Positions 51,345 to 60,167 of a stretch of 64,000 nt of DNA are shown here, piece after piece. Position numbers and translations under genes: made by a program. The first letter of the stretch is position 1, and every line of letters starts with the position of its first letter. The notes under the pieces are model-generated. The model had not been told where the DNA came from and did not search any database. It saw nothing but the letters and a program-made list of their open reading frames with translations. Source of the stretch: Sphaerochaeta halotolerans (GTDB lineage Bacteria; Spirochaetota; Spirochaetia; Sphaerochaetales; Sphaerochaetaceae); the NCBI RefSeq assembly GCF_003429665.1, contig NZ_QUWK01000005.1, forward strand, positions 152,323 to 216,322, in the 5' to 3' direction.

Positions 51345-52700
51345 TCAGTCAATGCAACGAATTCTTCCCTTCCCCTCACTCTTTGCCTGGTAAAGTCGCT
51401 TGTCTGCCGCTTCCAACAATCCCTCGCTGGTAATGCCATCATCAGGGGAGAAAGCGACTCCCATACTCAGGGCAAAGGCAAGACTACAATCGTTCAAGGG
51501 AACAGAAATATGGGAAATGGATTCATGCATGCGGACACAGGTTTCATATTGGGTGCACCCCCTAAGTATGATGATGAACTCATCCCCTCCAAAACGGCCT
51601 ATCAGGTCGTCACGTCTCAGGTGCTCTTTCAACTTGGAAACCAGGGTAAGCAGTGCCTTGTCGCCAATGAGGTGGCCATGGGTATCATTGAGCTGTTTGA
51701 AATTATCGATATCAAGTAGTGCAAGTGCAAAGGGTTTCCCCCCCTTCAATTCATTCTGCAATTGAACGAGGAGCTCCCGTTTGTTCAGAAGACCGGTAAG
51801 GCTGTCTGTATGGGAACGATGCATGAATGTCTGCAGACGGATTTGCCTGAGATAGCTCAATACTCCTGCACCCAGGGAAACCAAGGTACCCAGAATCGTA
51901 TACAGGAAAAGGAGTGTTTCACCGCTGTACCATGAATCTACAGGGGCAATTTCCATATTCCAAGTCAACAGCGAGTAGGAGAACATCATGGAAACCGGAT
52001 TGTTCTCCTGTAAGCTCTCAACACCCCATGTGTAATTCTCATCCCCTCCAAGGTGGGAGAATGAGAAATGATATTGGTATTGCTCAGAGAGGTCTTCAAG
52101 ACCTGCACCAAGGAGGAATGACTCCATGTCAAAATATAAGCTCAATAGTCCCCAAGCTTGCTTGTTCTCTACCATGAGTGGGTAGCGAAATACGAGATAG
52201 GGTTTCCCATCATCCAGATACAGGGGACCGTCTATGGTAACTGAGCCTTGTCTCATGGGGTGTTCAACATGCTGGCGATACAGGGGAAGGGTTTTCAGGT
52301 CGAATCCAACGTGACGCCCACCTCCCTCTGGATATTGATCTATGATAAGACCATCCATTGCGAGGGTGGCAAAGCTAAAGGACTGTTTCTCTGCTTCCAA
52401 TACAGTGAGATACGAACTAAAATCTTCCAGATTTGGCACAGTCCCCTCGCGCAAGCTCTCCTCAAGTCGCAGACCATAGAGGGTAGTGAACATCTCCTGG
52501 TTTCCAAGCAGCAGAAACAAATTCTTACGTAGGTTTAGAAGTTCTGCCTGGGCACGTTGCTTTCGCTCTTCAATGTACTGTGACTTCCAACTAGAGTAGA
52601 GCCCATAGGTAGTAAGCAATAAGAGCAGGGTCAGAAGAGCTGCCAGTGCAAAAGCCTTTAAACTCCATTGCAACTTTGCATTAGCCTTCATATCCAGCAT
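51345..52700 (-). CDS. Membrane-anchored diguanylate cyclase (GGDEF)
   Basis: 451 residues. Two membrane segments (about residues 12-32 and 265-285) enclose a ~230-residue extracytoplasmic sensor domain. The C-terminal GGDEF domain makes c-di-GMP: 'RSHTDSLTGLLNKRELL', then the active site 'GRFGGDEFIII'. The inhibitory I-site RxxD ('RRDD') lies five residues before GGDEF, so product inhibition is expected. There is no EAL or HAMP domain. The sensor part ('YPEGGRHVGFDLKTLPLYRQHV') resembles CHASE-type domains; the ligand is unknown. Convergent with pfp, 59 bp apart from its stop. Confidence 0.92.
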   Translation of the reverse strand: MLDMKANAKLQWSLKAFALAALLTLLLLLTTYGLYSSWKSQYIEERKQRAQAELLNLRKNLFLLLGNQEMFTTLYGLRLEESLREGTVPNLEDFSSYLTVLEAEKQSFSFATLAMDGLIIDQYPEGGGRHVGFDLKTLPLYRQHVEHPMRQGSVTIDGPLYLDDGKPYLVFRYPLMVENKQAWGLLSLYFDMESFLLGAGLEDLSEQYQYHFSFSHLGGDENYTWGVESLQENNPVSMMFSYSLLTWNMEIAPVDSWYSGETLLFLYTILGTLVSLGAGVLSYLRQIRLQTFMHRSHTDSLTGLLNKRELLVQLQNELKGGKPFALALLDIDNFKQLNDTHGHLIGDKALLTLVSKLKEHLRRDDLIGRFGGDEFIIILRGCTQYETCVRMHESISHISVPLNDCSLAFALSMGVAFSPDDGITSEGLLEAADKRLYQAKSEGKGRIRCID

Positions 52701-52824
52701 TCATACTCCCTCAAGAAATCGTTCCACTTGGGCAAACTTAGAATTTCTTCTTGCAGTATAGGATCCTTATTTGCAAGCCACAAGAGAAGAAGGCAACAAT
52801 TCCGCCCCACTCACAATACGACTG

Positions 52825-52833
52825 TGCTATACT
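52825..52833 (+). promoter_or_regulatory. Extended -10 promoter of the beta-mannosidase
   Basis: TGCTATACT (TGn plus TATACT at 52828-52833), with no good -35. The same TGTGCTATACT string occurs before the gene at 31400. Start point about 52840, right at the ribosome-binding site. Confidence 0.45.
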
Positions 52834-52855
52834 CAGCTCTGGAGGTTTACCCAAC

Positions 52856-55354
52856 ATGCAAACACTCAATTTGAATGGAATCTGGCGTTTGAGCCCCTTG
52901 GATAGCAAAGCAATTGCCCCACATTGCTCGTATTTTACAGAGCATGAATATATTCCTTGTACGCTCCCTGGCGACATTCACTCAGCCCTTCTGGACGCTG
53001 ATGTAATAGCAGACCCCTATGTTGGCCAGCAGGAACTGGACATACAGTGGGTTGGACAACACGACTGGGTACTGAGCAAGACATTTTTCATAGAGAAGTC
53101 AGTACTTGCTGAGGGAAGTCCCATTCTTACCCTCAAGATGGCAGACACCATCATCACTCTTCATCTCAATGGGGAAGAAGTCGGCAGCACTGACAACCAG
53201 TTCCGTCGTTGGCGTTTTGATCTGGGAGGAAAACTCAAGGCAGGAGAGAACACCCTTAATCTGACCTTCACCAGTGCGGAGAAGAAAGCCACGGAGGTGG
53301 CAGAAACACTCCCCTACCCAATTCCCTACTCTGAGTATCCGGTCAGTGCCAAGCACCGAAACCTGGTACGCAAGAGTCAGTGCCACAGTGGTTGGGACTG
53401 GGGTCCTTGCATTCTTGCCATGGGTGTCTACGAACCGATTGAACTCTCCTTCATTGATGAAGGAATCATCGAACAGGTGAACTGTGAAACCAATAAACGG
53501 GGAACAGACCAATGGGACGCAGTAGTGAGAGTCATCTACAACGCAAAACAGGAGCAAAGCCTCCCATGCAGTGCCACGCTTGCTGGTGTGGAACAAACAG
53601 GGAAAGCCAAGATGAAGCAAGGTCTCAACAGGATAGAGTTCCGCCTTCAATGTAAGCAGGTGAAACAATGGTGGCCTAATGGTGAAGGGAAGGCAACGCT
53701 TTACCCCCTGCAATTGAAGATTGGGACTCAAAAGGTAGAAAAACGAATTGGGTTCAGAACCTTGCAGGTAAGGACTGAAACAGAACGAGATGGTGGCAAG
53801 CCAATGGTATTCAACGTCAACGGACGCGATATCTTTGCTAAAGGTACCAACTGGATTCCTCTCGATGCTCTTCCGAGCCGTTTGACAGCCGACCGCTATG
53901 AGTATTTGTTGCAGTCCTGTGTTGATGCAAACATGAACATGATCCGCGTCTGGGGCGGAGGGCTGTATGAAAAGGATGTGTTCTATAACCTTTGTGATGA
54001 GAAGGGACTTCTTGTTTGGCAGGACTGCATGTTCAGCTGTTCGATGTACCCTTCTAACCCGGAATTTCTTGCCAGTGTAGAAGCAGAGCTCCGCTATCAG
54101 GTGCCAAGACTGAAGGATCATCCAAGCCTTGCCCTCTGGTGTGGAAACAATGAGGACCTCGGTGCCATCTCCTGGTACGAGGAGTCCCGCAAGAACCATG
54201 TTCGCTACGTCATCGATTACGACCGCCTCAATGAGGGAGTGGTAGGAAGGGTTATCAAAGAACTCGATCCCCAGAGGCAGTGGTGGCCGAGCAGTCCGAG
54301 TGCAGGAGAAAATGACTACTCGGACAATTGGCATGATGACAGCAAGGGAGATATGCACTTCTGGTCAGTTTGGCATGAAGGAAAAAGCTTTGAGGAGTAC
54401 TACTCCATCAACCCACGCTTTGTAAGTGAATTCGGCTTCCAGAGCTTCCCGCTCCTGGATACCATAAAGAGTTATGCCACAGAAGAGATGTGTAATCTTA
54501 CCAGCAAGGTAATGGAACACCACCAGAAAAACCCGCGGGGCAACTCCATCATTATGGAAAACTTCACCAGGTACTACCGCTTCCCTTCTTCCTTCGCCCA
54601 AATGCTCTACCTCTCACAGGTACAGCAGGCAAAAGCGATGAAGATGGCGATCGAGTATTGGAGAACCACCATGCCCCACTGCATGGGAGCGCTGTACTGG
54701 CAACTGAATGACAATTGGCCTGTTGCCTCTTGGTCCTCAATAGATTATTGGGGAAATTGGAAACTGCTCCACTATGCAGCAAAACGATTCTACAGTCCTG
54801 CCCTCCCCATCGCCTTCATGAAGGAAGATGGCATAGTAGAGGTCTACGTGGTAAATGATGGGCCGAAAGAGATCAAGGATGCAAAACTCTCGGTTAAGTT
54901 CTGTACCTATGAAGGGAAGAAACTGAGCAAGATGGAATACCGTATGGATTGCAAGGCAAAAAGCAGCACGCATATGTGTACCATCAACCTCCACAAAAAA
55001 CGGAATATAGACAGGGAGAATACCTTCATCTATCTCAAGCTCAAAAGCGATGAGCTTTACATCGAAAACCAACTGATGCTAGAAAAGCCAAAACGAAGCA
55101 ACCTGAGGAATCCTGAGATTAAGAAGGAAGTAACCAAAACAGCTGGAGGTTTTTCTGTCACGGTACGCTGCACCTATCCTGCTTTCGAGGTAGCCCTGGA
55201 GGCTGAGGGCATCAGCGGTGTATTCAGCGACAACCTGTTCGCAATCCGTCCTACTGCACAGAAGATTGTAACGTTCAAGACACGGGGTGAAGTCACTCTG
55301 GAAGAATTCAAGAAAAAACTGAAAATCTATGACCTCTGGAGCAGCAGTCACTAA
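52856..55354 (+). CDS. Beta-mannosidase, glycoside hydrolase family 2
   Basis: 832-residue GH2 enzyme removing terminal beta-mannose. The N-terminal sugar-binding domain has 'LPGDIHSALLDADVIADPY' and 'WVGQHDWVLSKTF', with the family motif 'SGWDWGPC' at 178-185. In the TIM barrel, the acid/base Glu433 is in 'LWCGNNEDLG' and the nucleophile Glu525 in 'FVSEFGFQS'. These motifs are those of beta-mannosidases (MANBA-like) rather than galactosidases. It has no signal peptide, so it is cytoplasmic and acts on imported mannosides. ATG 52856 with GGAGG upstream is preferred over an earlier frame start. Adjacent to the sugar transporter. Confidence 0.92.
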   Translation: MQTLNLNGIWRLSPLDSKAIAPHCSYFTEHEYIPCTLPGDIHSALLDADVIADPYVGQQELDIQWVGQHDWVLSKTFFIEKSVLAEGSPILTLKMADTIITLHLNGEEVGSTDNQFRRWRFDLGGKLKAGENTLNLTFTSAEKKATEVAETLPYPIPYSEYPVSAKHRNLVRKSQCHSGWDWGPCILAMGVYEPIELSFIDEGIIEQVNCETNKRGTDQWDAVVRVIYNAKQEQSLPCSATLAGVEQTGKAKMKQGLNRIEFRLQCKQVKQWWPNGEGKATLYPLQLKIGTQKVEKRIGFRTLQVRTETERDGGKPMVFNVNGRDIFAKGTNWIPLDALPSRLTADRYEYLLQSCVDANMNMIRVWGGGLYEKDVFYNLCDEKGLLVWQDCMFSCSMYPSNPEFLASVEAELRYQVPRLKDHPSLALWCGNNEDLGAISWYEESRKNHVRYVIDYDRLNEGVVGRVIKELDPQRQWWPSSPSAGENDYSDNWHDDSKGDMHFWSVWHEGKSFEEYYSINPRFVSEFGFQSFPLLDTIKSYATEEMCNLTSKVMEHHQKNPRGNSIIMENFTRYYRFPSSFAQMLYLSQVQQAKAMKMAIEYWRTTMPHCMGALYWQLNDNWPVASWSSIDYWGNWKLLHYAAKRFYSPALPIAFMKEDGIVEVYVVNDGPKEIKDAKLSVKFCTYEGKKLSKMEYRMDCKAKSSTHMCTINLHKKRNIDRENTFIYLKLKSDELYIENQLMLEKPKRSNLRNPEIKKEVTKTAGGFSVTVRCTYPAFEVALEAEGISGVFSDNLFAIRPTAQKIVTFKTRGEVTLEEFKKKLKIYDLWSSSH

Positions 55355-55364
55355 AACCCTTTTC

Positions 55365-55386
55365 ACCCCTGCTGAAAAGCAGGGGT
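55365..55386 (+). terminator. Hairpin after the beta-mannosidase
   Basis: ACCCCTGCT-GAAA-AGCAGGGGT is a perfect 9-bp stem with a GAAA tetraloop 10 bp past the stop; the T-run is poor on the plus strand. Confidence 0.6.
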
Positions 55387-55465
55387 ATGATTTACTTCAC
55401 CGTTGATCTCTACCATATTCATACTCGAGCCACATAGAAAATACAGCAGGGATGATGTAACAACA

Positions 55466-55485
55466 GGGGAGCCTCACGGCTCCCC
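55466..55485 (-). terminator. Hairpin after the sugar-binding protein gene
   Basis: GGGGAGCC-TCAC-GGCTCCCC is a perfect 8-bp stem 24 bp past the minus-strand stop, with a weak T-rich tail (TGTTGTT). Confidence 0.6.
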
Positions 55486-55509
55486 CATTACATTGTATGC
55501 TTAAGAAAC

Positions 55510-56868
55510 TTACTGGTTTTTCTTCCAGCTGTCCCAAGCCTTCTGGACTTCAGATGCAACCTGTGTAGGACTCTTGTCTCCAAGACCGATTTCCTGCAAA
55601 CCAGTATTGATAACATTGTAGACATCACTATGCAAGACACCATCGATAACCGGGGTAATCGGCGTGTATGCAGCATAGTACGCAGCTCTCTTGGCAATGA
55701 ACGGTTCAAGATTCCTCTCTTCTACAACCTTTTCAACATCAACCTTAAGGTTGGAGGGGAAGGAAGCACCAGTGGTCAGGCGGTAGGTCTGGACATACTC
55801 ACCCTGCAAGTATTTGATCAATCTCCAGGCGGCAGCTTCCTTGGCAGAGCCAGCAGGAATGTTTGCACTCATGCCCCAGCCAGTTCCTACAACACCACTG
55901 TTGGAGTTCTTGATAACTTCACCAGGAAGGTTGGGAATGACCATGAGCTCAAAATCTTTCTGCTGGGACTCTGGGCTGATAAGCGCCTTGCCAGTGGTGA
56001 TATCAGTCTGGAAGGATGCAGTGGACCAATCGCCATCAATGTAGAAGGCAGCTTTTCCGCTTGCGAAACTACCACGTGAGGAGCCATAGGGGCTGCTCAA
56101 GCTGTTTCTGTTGATCATTCCAGAGCGGTACATATCGTCAATCAATGCAAGAGACTTTACGAACCAGTCGTCAGTGAAATCGATTTTACCCGAAGAGAGC
56201 TGATCATACCAATCAACACCACCATAGCGTCCGACTACCATGGAGAAGAGACAGCTCTGCATCACCCAAGCATCCATGTTGTCCATGGCGATCAGATCGA
56301 TACCTTTTGCCTTCAACGGCTTTACCATTGCCTTCATCTCGTCATAGCTCTTGGGAATATCAAAACCATTCTCACGAAGCACCTTTGCATTCACATAGAG
56401 CATGTGTGTAGTGGTGATACCGTTGGGAAGCTCCGCAAGATATCCTGCGAACTGGGGAGCAATAGTTGCCGGGTTGTAATCGTCAACCAAACCATCCTTC
56501 TCAAGGAACGGCATCAAGTCCTTCACGCTGTGTGTGGTATGCAAGCTGGTGGAACGACCACTGGGCCACATGTACAGAACATCAGGAAGTTGGCCACTCG
56601 CAACATAGGCCTCAGTCTTCTGATGGAAAGGCTCGTTGAACAGATCCTCACGTACCAATTTGATGTCTGGATTCTCTTCCTCGAATTTGTCCCAAACCAT
56701 CTTGATCTCATTGGCACTGTTTGGTTCAGACATGTCAATGTAGTTCAATACGGTAAGCTCTACTTTCCCAGATGCGGATGCATCTTCCCTGGTACCTTGT
56801 GCAAAAACTGATGTTACTACCATCAGCAGCGCAAGCGCCAATACGGAAATTTTCTTTAAACCAGTCAT
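55510..56868 (-). CDS. Sugar ABC transporter substrate-binding protein (family 1)
   Basis: 452-residue extracellular solute-binding protein. The signal peptide 'LKKISVLALALLMVVTSVFA' ends near residue 23; there is no lipobox Cys, so it is free or loosely bound in the periplasm. The sugar-binding type 1 fold shows as 'PDIKLVREDLFNEPFHQKTEAYVASGQLPDVLYMW', 'YYAAYTPITPVIDGVL' and 'GKAAFYIDGDWSTASF'. The gene lies downstream of the two permease genes but has its own promoter with the 12-bp ROK-type site, allowing extra expression of this component. TAGGAGG precedes ATG 56868. Confidence 0.92.
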   Translation of the reverse strand: MTGLKKISVLALALLMVVTSVFAQGTREDASASGKVELTVLNYIDMSEPNSANEIKMVWDKFEEENPDIKLVREDLFNEPFHQKTEAYVASGQLPDVLYMWPSGRSTSLHTTHSVKDLMPFLEKDGLVDDYNPATIAPQFAGYLAELPNGITTTHMLYVNAKVLRENGFDIPKSYDEMKAMVKPLKAKGIDLIAMDNMDAWVMQSCLFSMVVGRYGGVDWYDQLSSGKIDFTDDWFVKSLALIDDMYRSGMINRNSLSSPYGSSRGSFASGKAAFYIDGDWSTASFQTDITTGKALISPESQQKDFELMVIPNLPGEVIKNSNSGVVGTGWGMSANIPAGSAKEAAAWRLIKYLQGEYVQTYRLTTGASFPSNLKVDVEKVVEERNLEPFIAKRAAYYAAYTPITPVIDGVLHSDVYNVINTGLQEIGLGDKSPTQVASEVQKAWDSWKKNQ

Positions 56869-56986
56869 TTCTACCTCCTAATGACTTTTCCTACTTTCCT
56901 GCGGCAGGTCTCTCCTCCCGCTCGGTTCTTGTTTCACCACACCATAATCTAGATGTGGAGCAACCACTATTCTTTAGTTCATACTT

Positions 56987-57026
56987 TGTACAAACTAATG
57001 GTACCATCACTATCGACAGCTGTCAA
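56987..57026 (-). promoter_or_regulatory. Binding-protein promoter with ROK-type operator
   Basis: On the minus strand TTGACA (57026-57021), a 17-bp spacer and TACCAT (57003-56998), immediately followed by TTAGTTTGTACA (56998-56987), the operator shared with the ROK-gene promoter. A bound regulator would cover the start point. Confidence 0.7.
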
Positions 57027-57039
57027 ACAAATCCATCTG

Positions 57040-57891
57040 TCAGCCTTTCACCGCGCCTGCGGCTACCCCTTTGGTAATTTCCTTGCGGAAGAACATATAG
57101 AAAAGCAACATTGGAATCAATCCAATCATCAATGCAGCGAATTGCTTTCCAAAGTCACTGCTCAGTGCTCCTGCAAACTTCTGTACGCCAACCGGCAGGC
57201 TCTTCAGCGCATCACTGCTGGTGAGGATGTTGATCAACATGAACTCATTCCAAGTTCCAGTGACCGTGAGGATGGCAACGGTCACACCGACCGGAGCCGC
57301 CATGGGAACGATGATTGATATGAATATCTTCATGTAGGTTGCCCCATCGATACGTGCAGACTCAACCAATGCCGTAGGAATGGCCTTAATATATTCAGTC
57401 CCCAAATAAATGCCCATCGGCATCGCTATACCAATATAGGGGATGAGAACACCAAGACGAGAGTTGTATAACCCCACCCAGTTGATGATCAAAAAGAGCG
57501 GTACCATGATGGACTGCAGGGTAAGCAACAGCCCAATAACAAAGGAACCATGAATATACTTGGTTGCCTTGTTGGGAATCTTTGCAAAGGCAAATCCAGC
57601 CATAAAGGAGAATATCAGTGTTGCCACCGTGGTAATACCGGTGTAGATGATGCTGTTGAGAATCAAAATGGGAAACTTTCCTCTGACCCAGGCATCTTTG
57701 TAGTTGACCAAGACCCAATCCCTGGGTATCCCTAGCTTGTTCAACTGGAACTCGGTAGTGGTTTTAAAGGAGTTCATCGCCAGCCAAAGCAGGGGATAGA
57801 TTGCCATGACGGTAAAGAAAATCATAACGGCATAGGTTAATCCCAAGTTGATTTTAGCTCGGGTTGAGCGGGTATCTTTGACATCTCGCAT
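57040..57891 (-). CDS. Sugar ABC transporter permease (MalG type)
   Basis: 283-residue inner-membrane permease with six hydrophobic segments. The EAA loop reads 'ESARIDGATYMKIFISIIVPM', as in CUT1-family MalG proteins. The N-terminus 'AKINLGLTYAVMIFFTVMAIYPLLWLAMNSFK' is typical. It is 2 bp downstream of the MalF-type gene. It works with the neighbouring binding protein; the ATPase subunit is not encoded here and is probably shared (MsiK/UgpC-like), as is common for CUT1 systems. Confidence 0.9.
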   Translation of the reverse strand: MRDVKDTRSTRAKINLGLTYAVMIFFTVMAIYPLLWLAMNSFKTTTEFQLNKLGIPRDWVLVNYKDAWVRGKFPILILNSIIYTGITTVATLIFSFMAGFAFAKIPNKATKYIHGSFVIGLLLTLQSIMVPLFLIINWVGLYNSRLGVLIPYIGIAMPMGIYLGTEYIKAIPTALVESARIDGATYMKIFISIIVPMAAPVGVTVAILTVTGTWNEFMLINILTSSDALKSLPVGVQKFAGALSSDFGKQFAALMIGLIPMLLFYMFFRKEITKGVAAGAVKG

Positions 57892-57893
57892 GA

Positions 57894-58802
57894 TTATTCT
57901 CTCCCCCCAAACTTACTCTCAGCCCACTTGGTCAGGCCGATAAGAACAAAACTGATGATTACCATCACAGTACTGATCGCATTGGCCAAGGGATATCTCG
58001 GAGCTCCCTTGAAGGCTTTATCGAACATGTAGATGGAAAGTACACTGGTACGGTTGGCCGGCCCTCCAGCGGTCATGACGAAAATCAGATCGAAACTCTT
58101 CAACGATCCGCTGATTGCGAGAATTGCCGTGGTTACCAATACCCCTGAAAGTGCAGGAAGAATAATGTAACGAAGCGTCTGCCCTTCAGTCGCACCATCA
58201 ATACGAGCTGCTTCAATGACTGCGCTATCAATTTTCTGAAGATTTGCAATAAAAATAATCAGGTACATACCGGTATACATCCAGAGTATCACAAAGAGAA
58301 CCGGTAGCATTGGATGGTTGCTTATCCCATATTCATACTGAGGATTGAAGAGTCGTACCAGTTCAGGGAATGCACCATAGGGGGCAAAGAAGGATTTCCA
58401 GAGAATACCAATGACAACAGTCGATATGACGGTAGGCAGATAGATCATGGTCTGGAAGAAATCCGCGAATTTCACAATTCCACGGTATAATACATAGGCA
58501 AGAAAGAATCCAAGGGGGATTTGGCCGAATACAGAGACCAGGACAATCCACATGTTGTTCTTCAATGCCAGATAGAAATATTCATCGGCGAAAAGGTTCT
58601 GATACCACTTGAATCCTACCAGATGTACCGGTTTGCCACCGAAAAGCTTACCGCCGCTATAATCACTCAAACTAAGAAAAATTGAAAAAATCGTGGGGAA
58701 TGCCATAACTGAAATGTAGACGAGAAAACCAGGAAGCACCAAGGTCCAGTAGGCCCTTCTCTGCTCCCGTTTCGCATCTGCCAGCGTATGTGCTTTAGGC
58801 AT
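57894..58802 (-). CDS. Sugar ABC transporter permease (MalF/UgpA type)
   Basis: 302-residue permease, with six membrane segments and the EAA loop 'EAARIDGATEGQTLRYIILP'. ATG 58802 with GGAGG six bases upstream is preferred over an earlier in-frame start; it overlaps the ROK gene's stop by 8 bp, so translation is coupled to the regulator. Forms the pore with the MalG-type protein. Confidence 0.9.
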   Translation of the reverse strand: MPKAHTLADAKREQRRAYWTLVLPGFLVYISVMAFPTIFSIFLSLSDYSGGKLFGGKPVHLVGFKWYQNLFADEYFYLALKNNMWIVLVSVFGQIPLGFFLAYVLYRGIVKFADFFQTMIYLPTVISTVVIGILWKSFFAPYGAFPELVRLFNPQYEYGISNHPMLPVLFVILWMYTGMYLIIFIANLQKIDSAVIEAARIDGATEGQTLRYIILPALSGVLVTTAILAISGSLKSFDLIFVMTAGGPANRTSVLSIYMFDKAFKGAPRYPLANAISTVMVIISFVLIGLTKWAESKFGGRE

Positions 58803-60003
58803 GTATAACCTCCATTCTTGGTTTTTCATACGTTTTTTTCATAGGATAGGCTTGGTCGATGACATCCTCCCAATCAAAATGAGTACGACTCTCTATTTCT
58901 GAAAGCTCTGGTACTGCAAACAACTTCTGCAGGAACATGGTCGCAGCTCCTTTTGCCACCACAAATTCATCTTTCGTATCGAAAAGCAGTTTACATCCAA
59001 TCTTGTCCATGACAGCAAGGAACTGCGGACACTCCTCCTTGAGAAATTCTCTGATCCTGGTTTCATCACTGAATGGTTTTCCATGAACGAAAAAGACCCG
59101 AGGATCGAGTACAGAAAGAATGGGGACGAGGGAGCTGAAAAGATCCTTCATGAAGGTCTTCCAAGCTGTTTCGTCAGAGACCGACTTGATCAAGAGGTCC
59201 TCAGGCAAACCAGTTTGCCCCTTGTTGTGCCCTCTCCAGCTCAGCGTACAAATCTCACCACTGCTATGATGCGAACCGTGGTATACTTTGCCCCCAATAG
59301 AGAGTCCAATACCAACGCCGATACCCGCACGGTCACCAAACTGGTAGTTACCTTCATGGTAATCTGCAATCATGCACATGAAATCACCAAGATTCACGTT
59401 TCTATTGATTGTCATCTCCAGCCAAGCAGTACAGTTTGCATCATTCTCTACAAACACAAGTACATCATAGCGTTTTGCAAAGAAATCGTAGAAATCATAA
59501 TTCTTAAGCCCAAAGGGTTCTGCATAGAGGATAATGCCATCCTCAGCATTCACAATACCTGGAATTCCAGCAATAACAGCAAGCAATGGAATGGAGAGTC
59601 TTTTAATTTCCTTTAGAACTAGATCCATCAAGAAAGTAAGTATTTCATCAAATCCAACTTCCGGCAATTTACCTTTGCTTTGATAGAGCAAACCCCCGGT
59701 TATGTCCAGAATGACTGCCCGATAGTGCGAAGGCTGGATATCGAAACCAACGACACAGCCAAAACGTTCATTAAGCTTCAAGCGAATCGGCTTCCTTCCT
59801 CCCCTGCTCACCCCACTTCCTTCTTCTCCTTCATAGACTACCTCATCATCAATAAGTGCACTGATGATATTGGTAACGGTAGAGCGATAAAGGTTTAGTT
59901 CTCTTGCAATATCAACCCTGCTGATGCCTGGACTTTTCCAGATCAACTGAGCAACCAAGGAAGTATTTGCGTTTTTCTGAAAATTGTTGTTGTTGATTCT
60001 CAT
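58795..60003 (-). CDS. ROK-family transcriptional regulator with degenerate kinase site
   Basis: 402 residues. The N-terminal winged helix ('SRVDIARELNLYRSTVTNIISALI') is followed by a ROK domain ('VVGFDIQPSHYRAVILDITGGLLYQS'). The usual ROK sugar-kinase motif EIGHMxx and its zinc cysteines (CxCGxxGC) are replaced by 'GEICTLSWRGHNKGQ', so it should sense a sugar but not phosphorylate it. First gene of the operon with the two permeases. The 12-bp sequence TTAGTTTGTACA lies at its own promoter, at the binding-protein promoter and before the divergent hexosaminidase, making it the probable regulator of all three. Confidence 0.88.
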   Translation of the reverse strand: MRINNNNFQKNANTSLVAQLIWKSPGISRVDIARELNLYRSTVTNIISALIDDEVVYEGEEGSGVSRGGRKPIRLKLNERFGCVVGFDIQPSHYRAVILDITGGLLYQSKGKLPEVGFDEILTFLMDLVLKEIKRLSIPLLAVIAGIPGIVNAEDGIILYAEPFGLKNYDFYDFFAKRYDVLVFVENDANCTAWLEMTINRNVNLGDFMCMIADYHEGNYQFGDRAGIGVGIGLSIGGKVYHGSHHSSGEICTLSWRGHNKGQTGLPEDLLIKSVSDETAWKTFMKDLFSSLVPILSVLDPRVFFVHGKPFSDETRIREFLKEECPQFLAVMDKIGCKLLFDTKDEFVVAKGAATMFLQKLFAVPELSEIESRTHFDWEDVIDQAYPMKKTYEKPRMEVIHA

Positions 60004-60058
60004 GCTGGTTTTGTATACTCCACGTATGTAAGCTTTCTGTTTTTGTTTGTTCGCTCTC

Positions 60059-60098
60059 TGTACAAACTAAGCGTACCACCGCCTATTCCTGCTGTCAA
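60059..60098 (-). promoter_or_regulatory. ROK-operon promoter with operator
   Basis: On the minus strand TTGACA (60098-60093), a 17-bp spacer and TACGCT (60075-60070), followed directly by TTAGTTTGTACA (60070-60059). The architecture matches the binding-protein promoter exactly. Confidence 0.7.
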
Positions 60099-60110
60099 GC
60101 AATAATTCAG

Positions 60111-60122
60111 TTAGTTTGTACA
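60111..60122 (+). promoter_or_regulatory. ROK-type operator upstream of the hexosaminidase
   Basis: TTAGTTTGTACA, identical to the two minus-strand sites, 46 bp before ATG 60168. A second, partial site (CTTTGTAC) follows at 60125. Confidence 0.6.
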
Positions 60123-60167
60123 AGCTTTGTACTTGACTTGAGCCTCGAGCCATGGTAGGACAAAGTC

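Noticed and set aside
53099..54358. Long open frame antisense to the beta-mannosidase
   Set aside because: The sense strand has complete GH2 motifs; the antisense product resembles nothing and has no ribosome-binding site.
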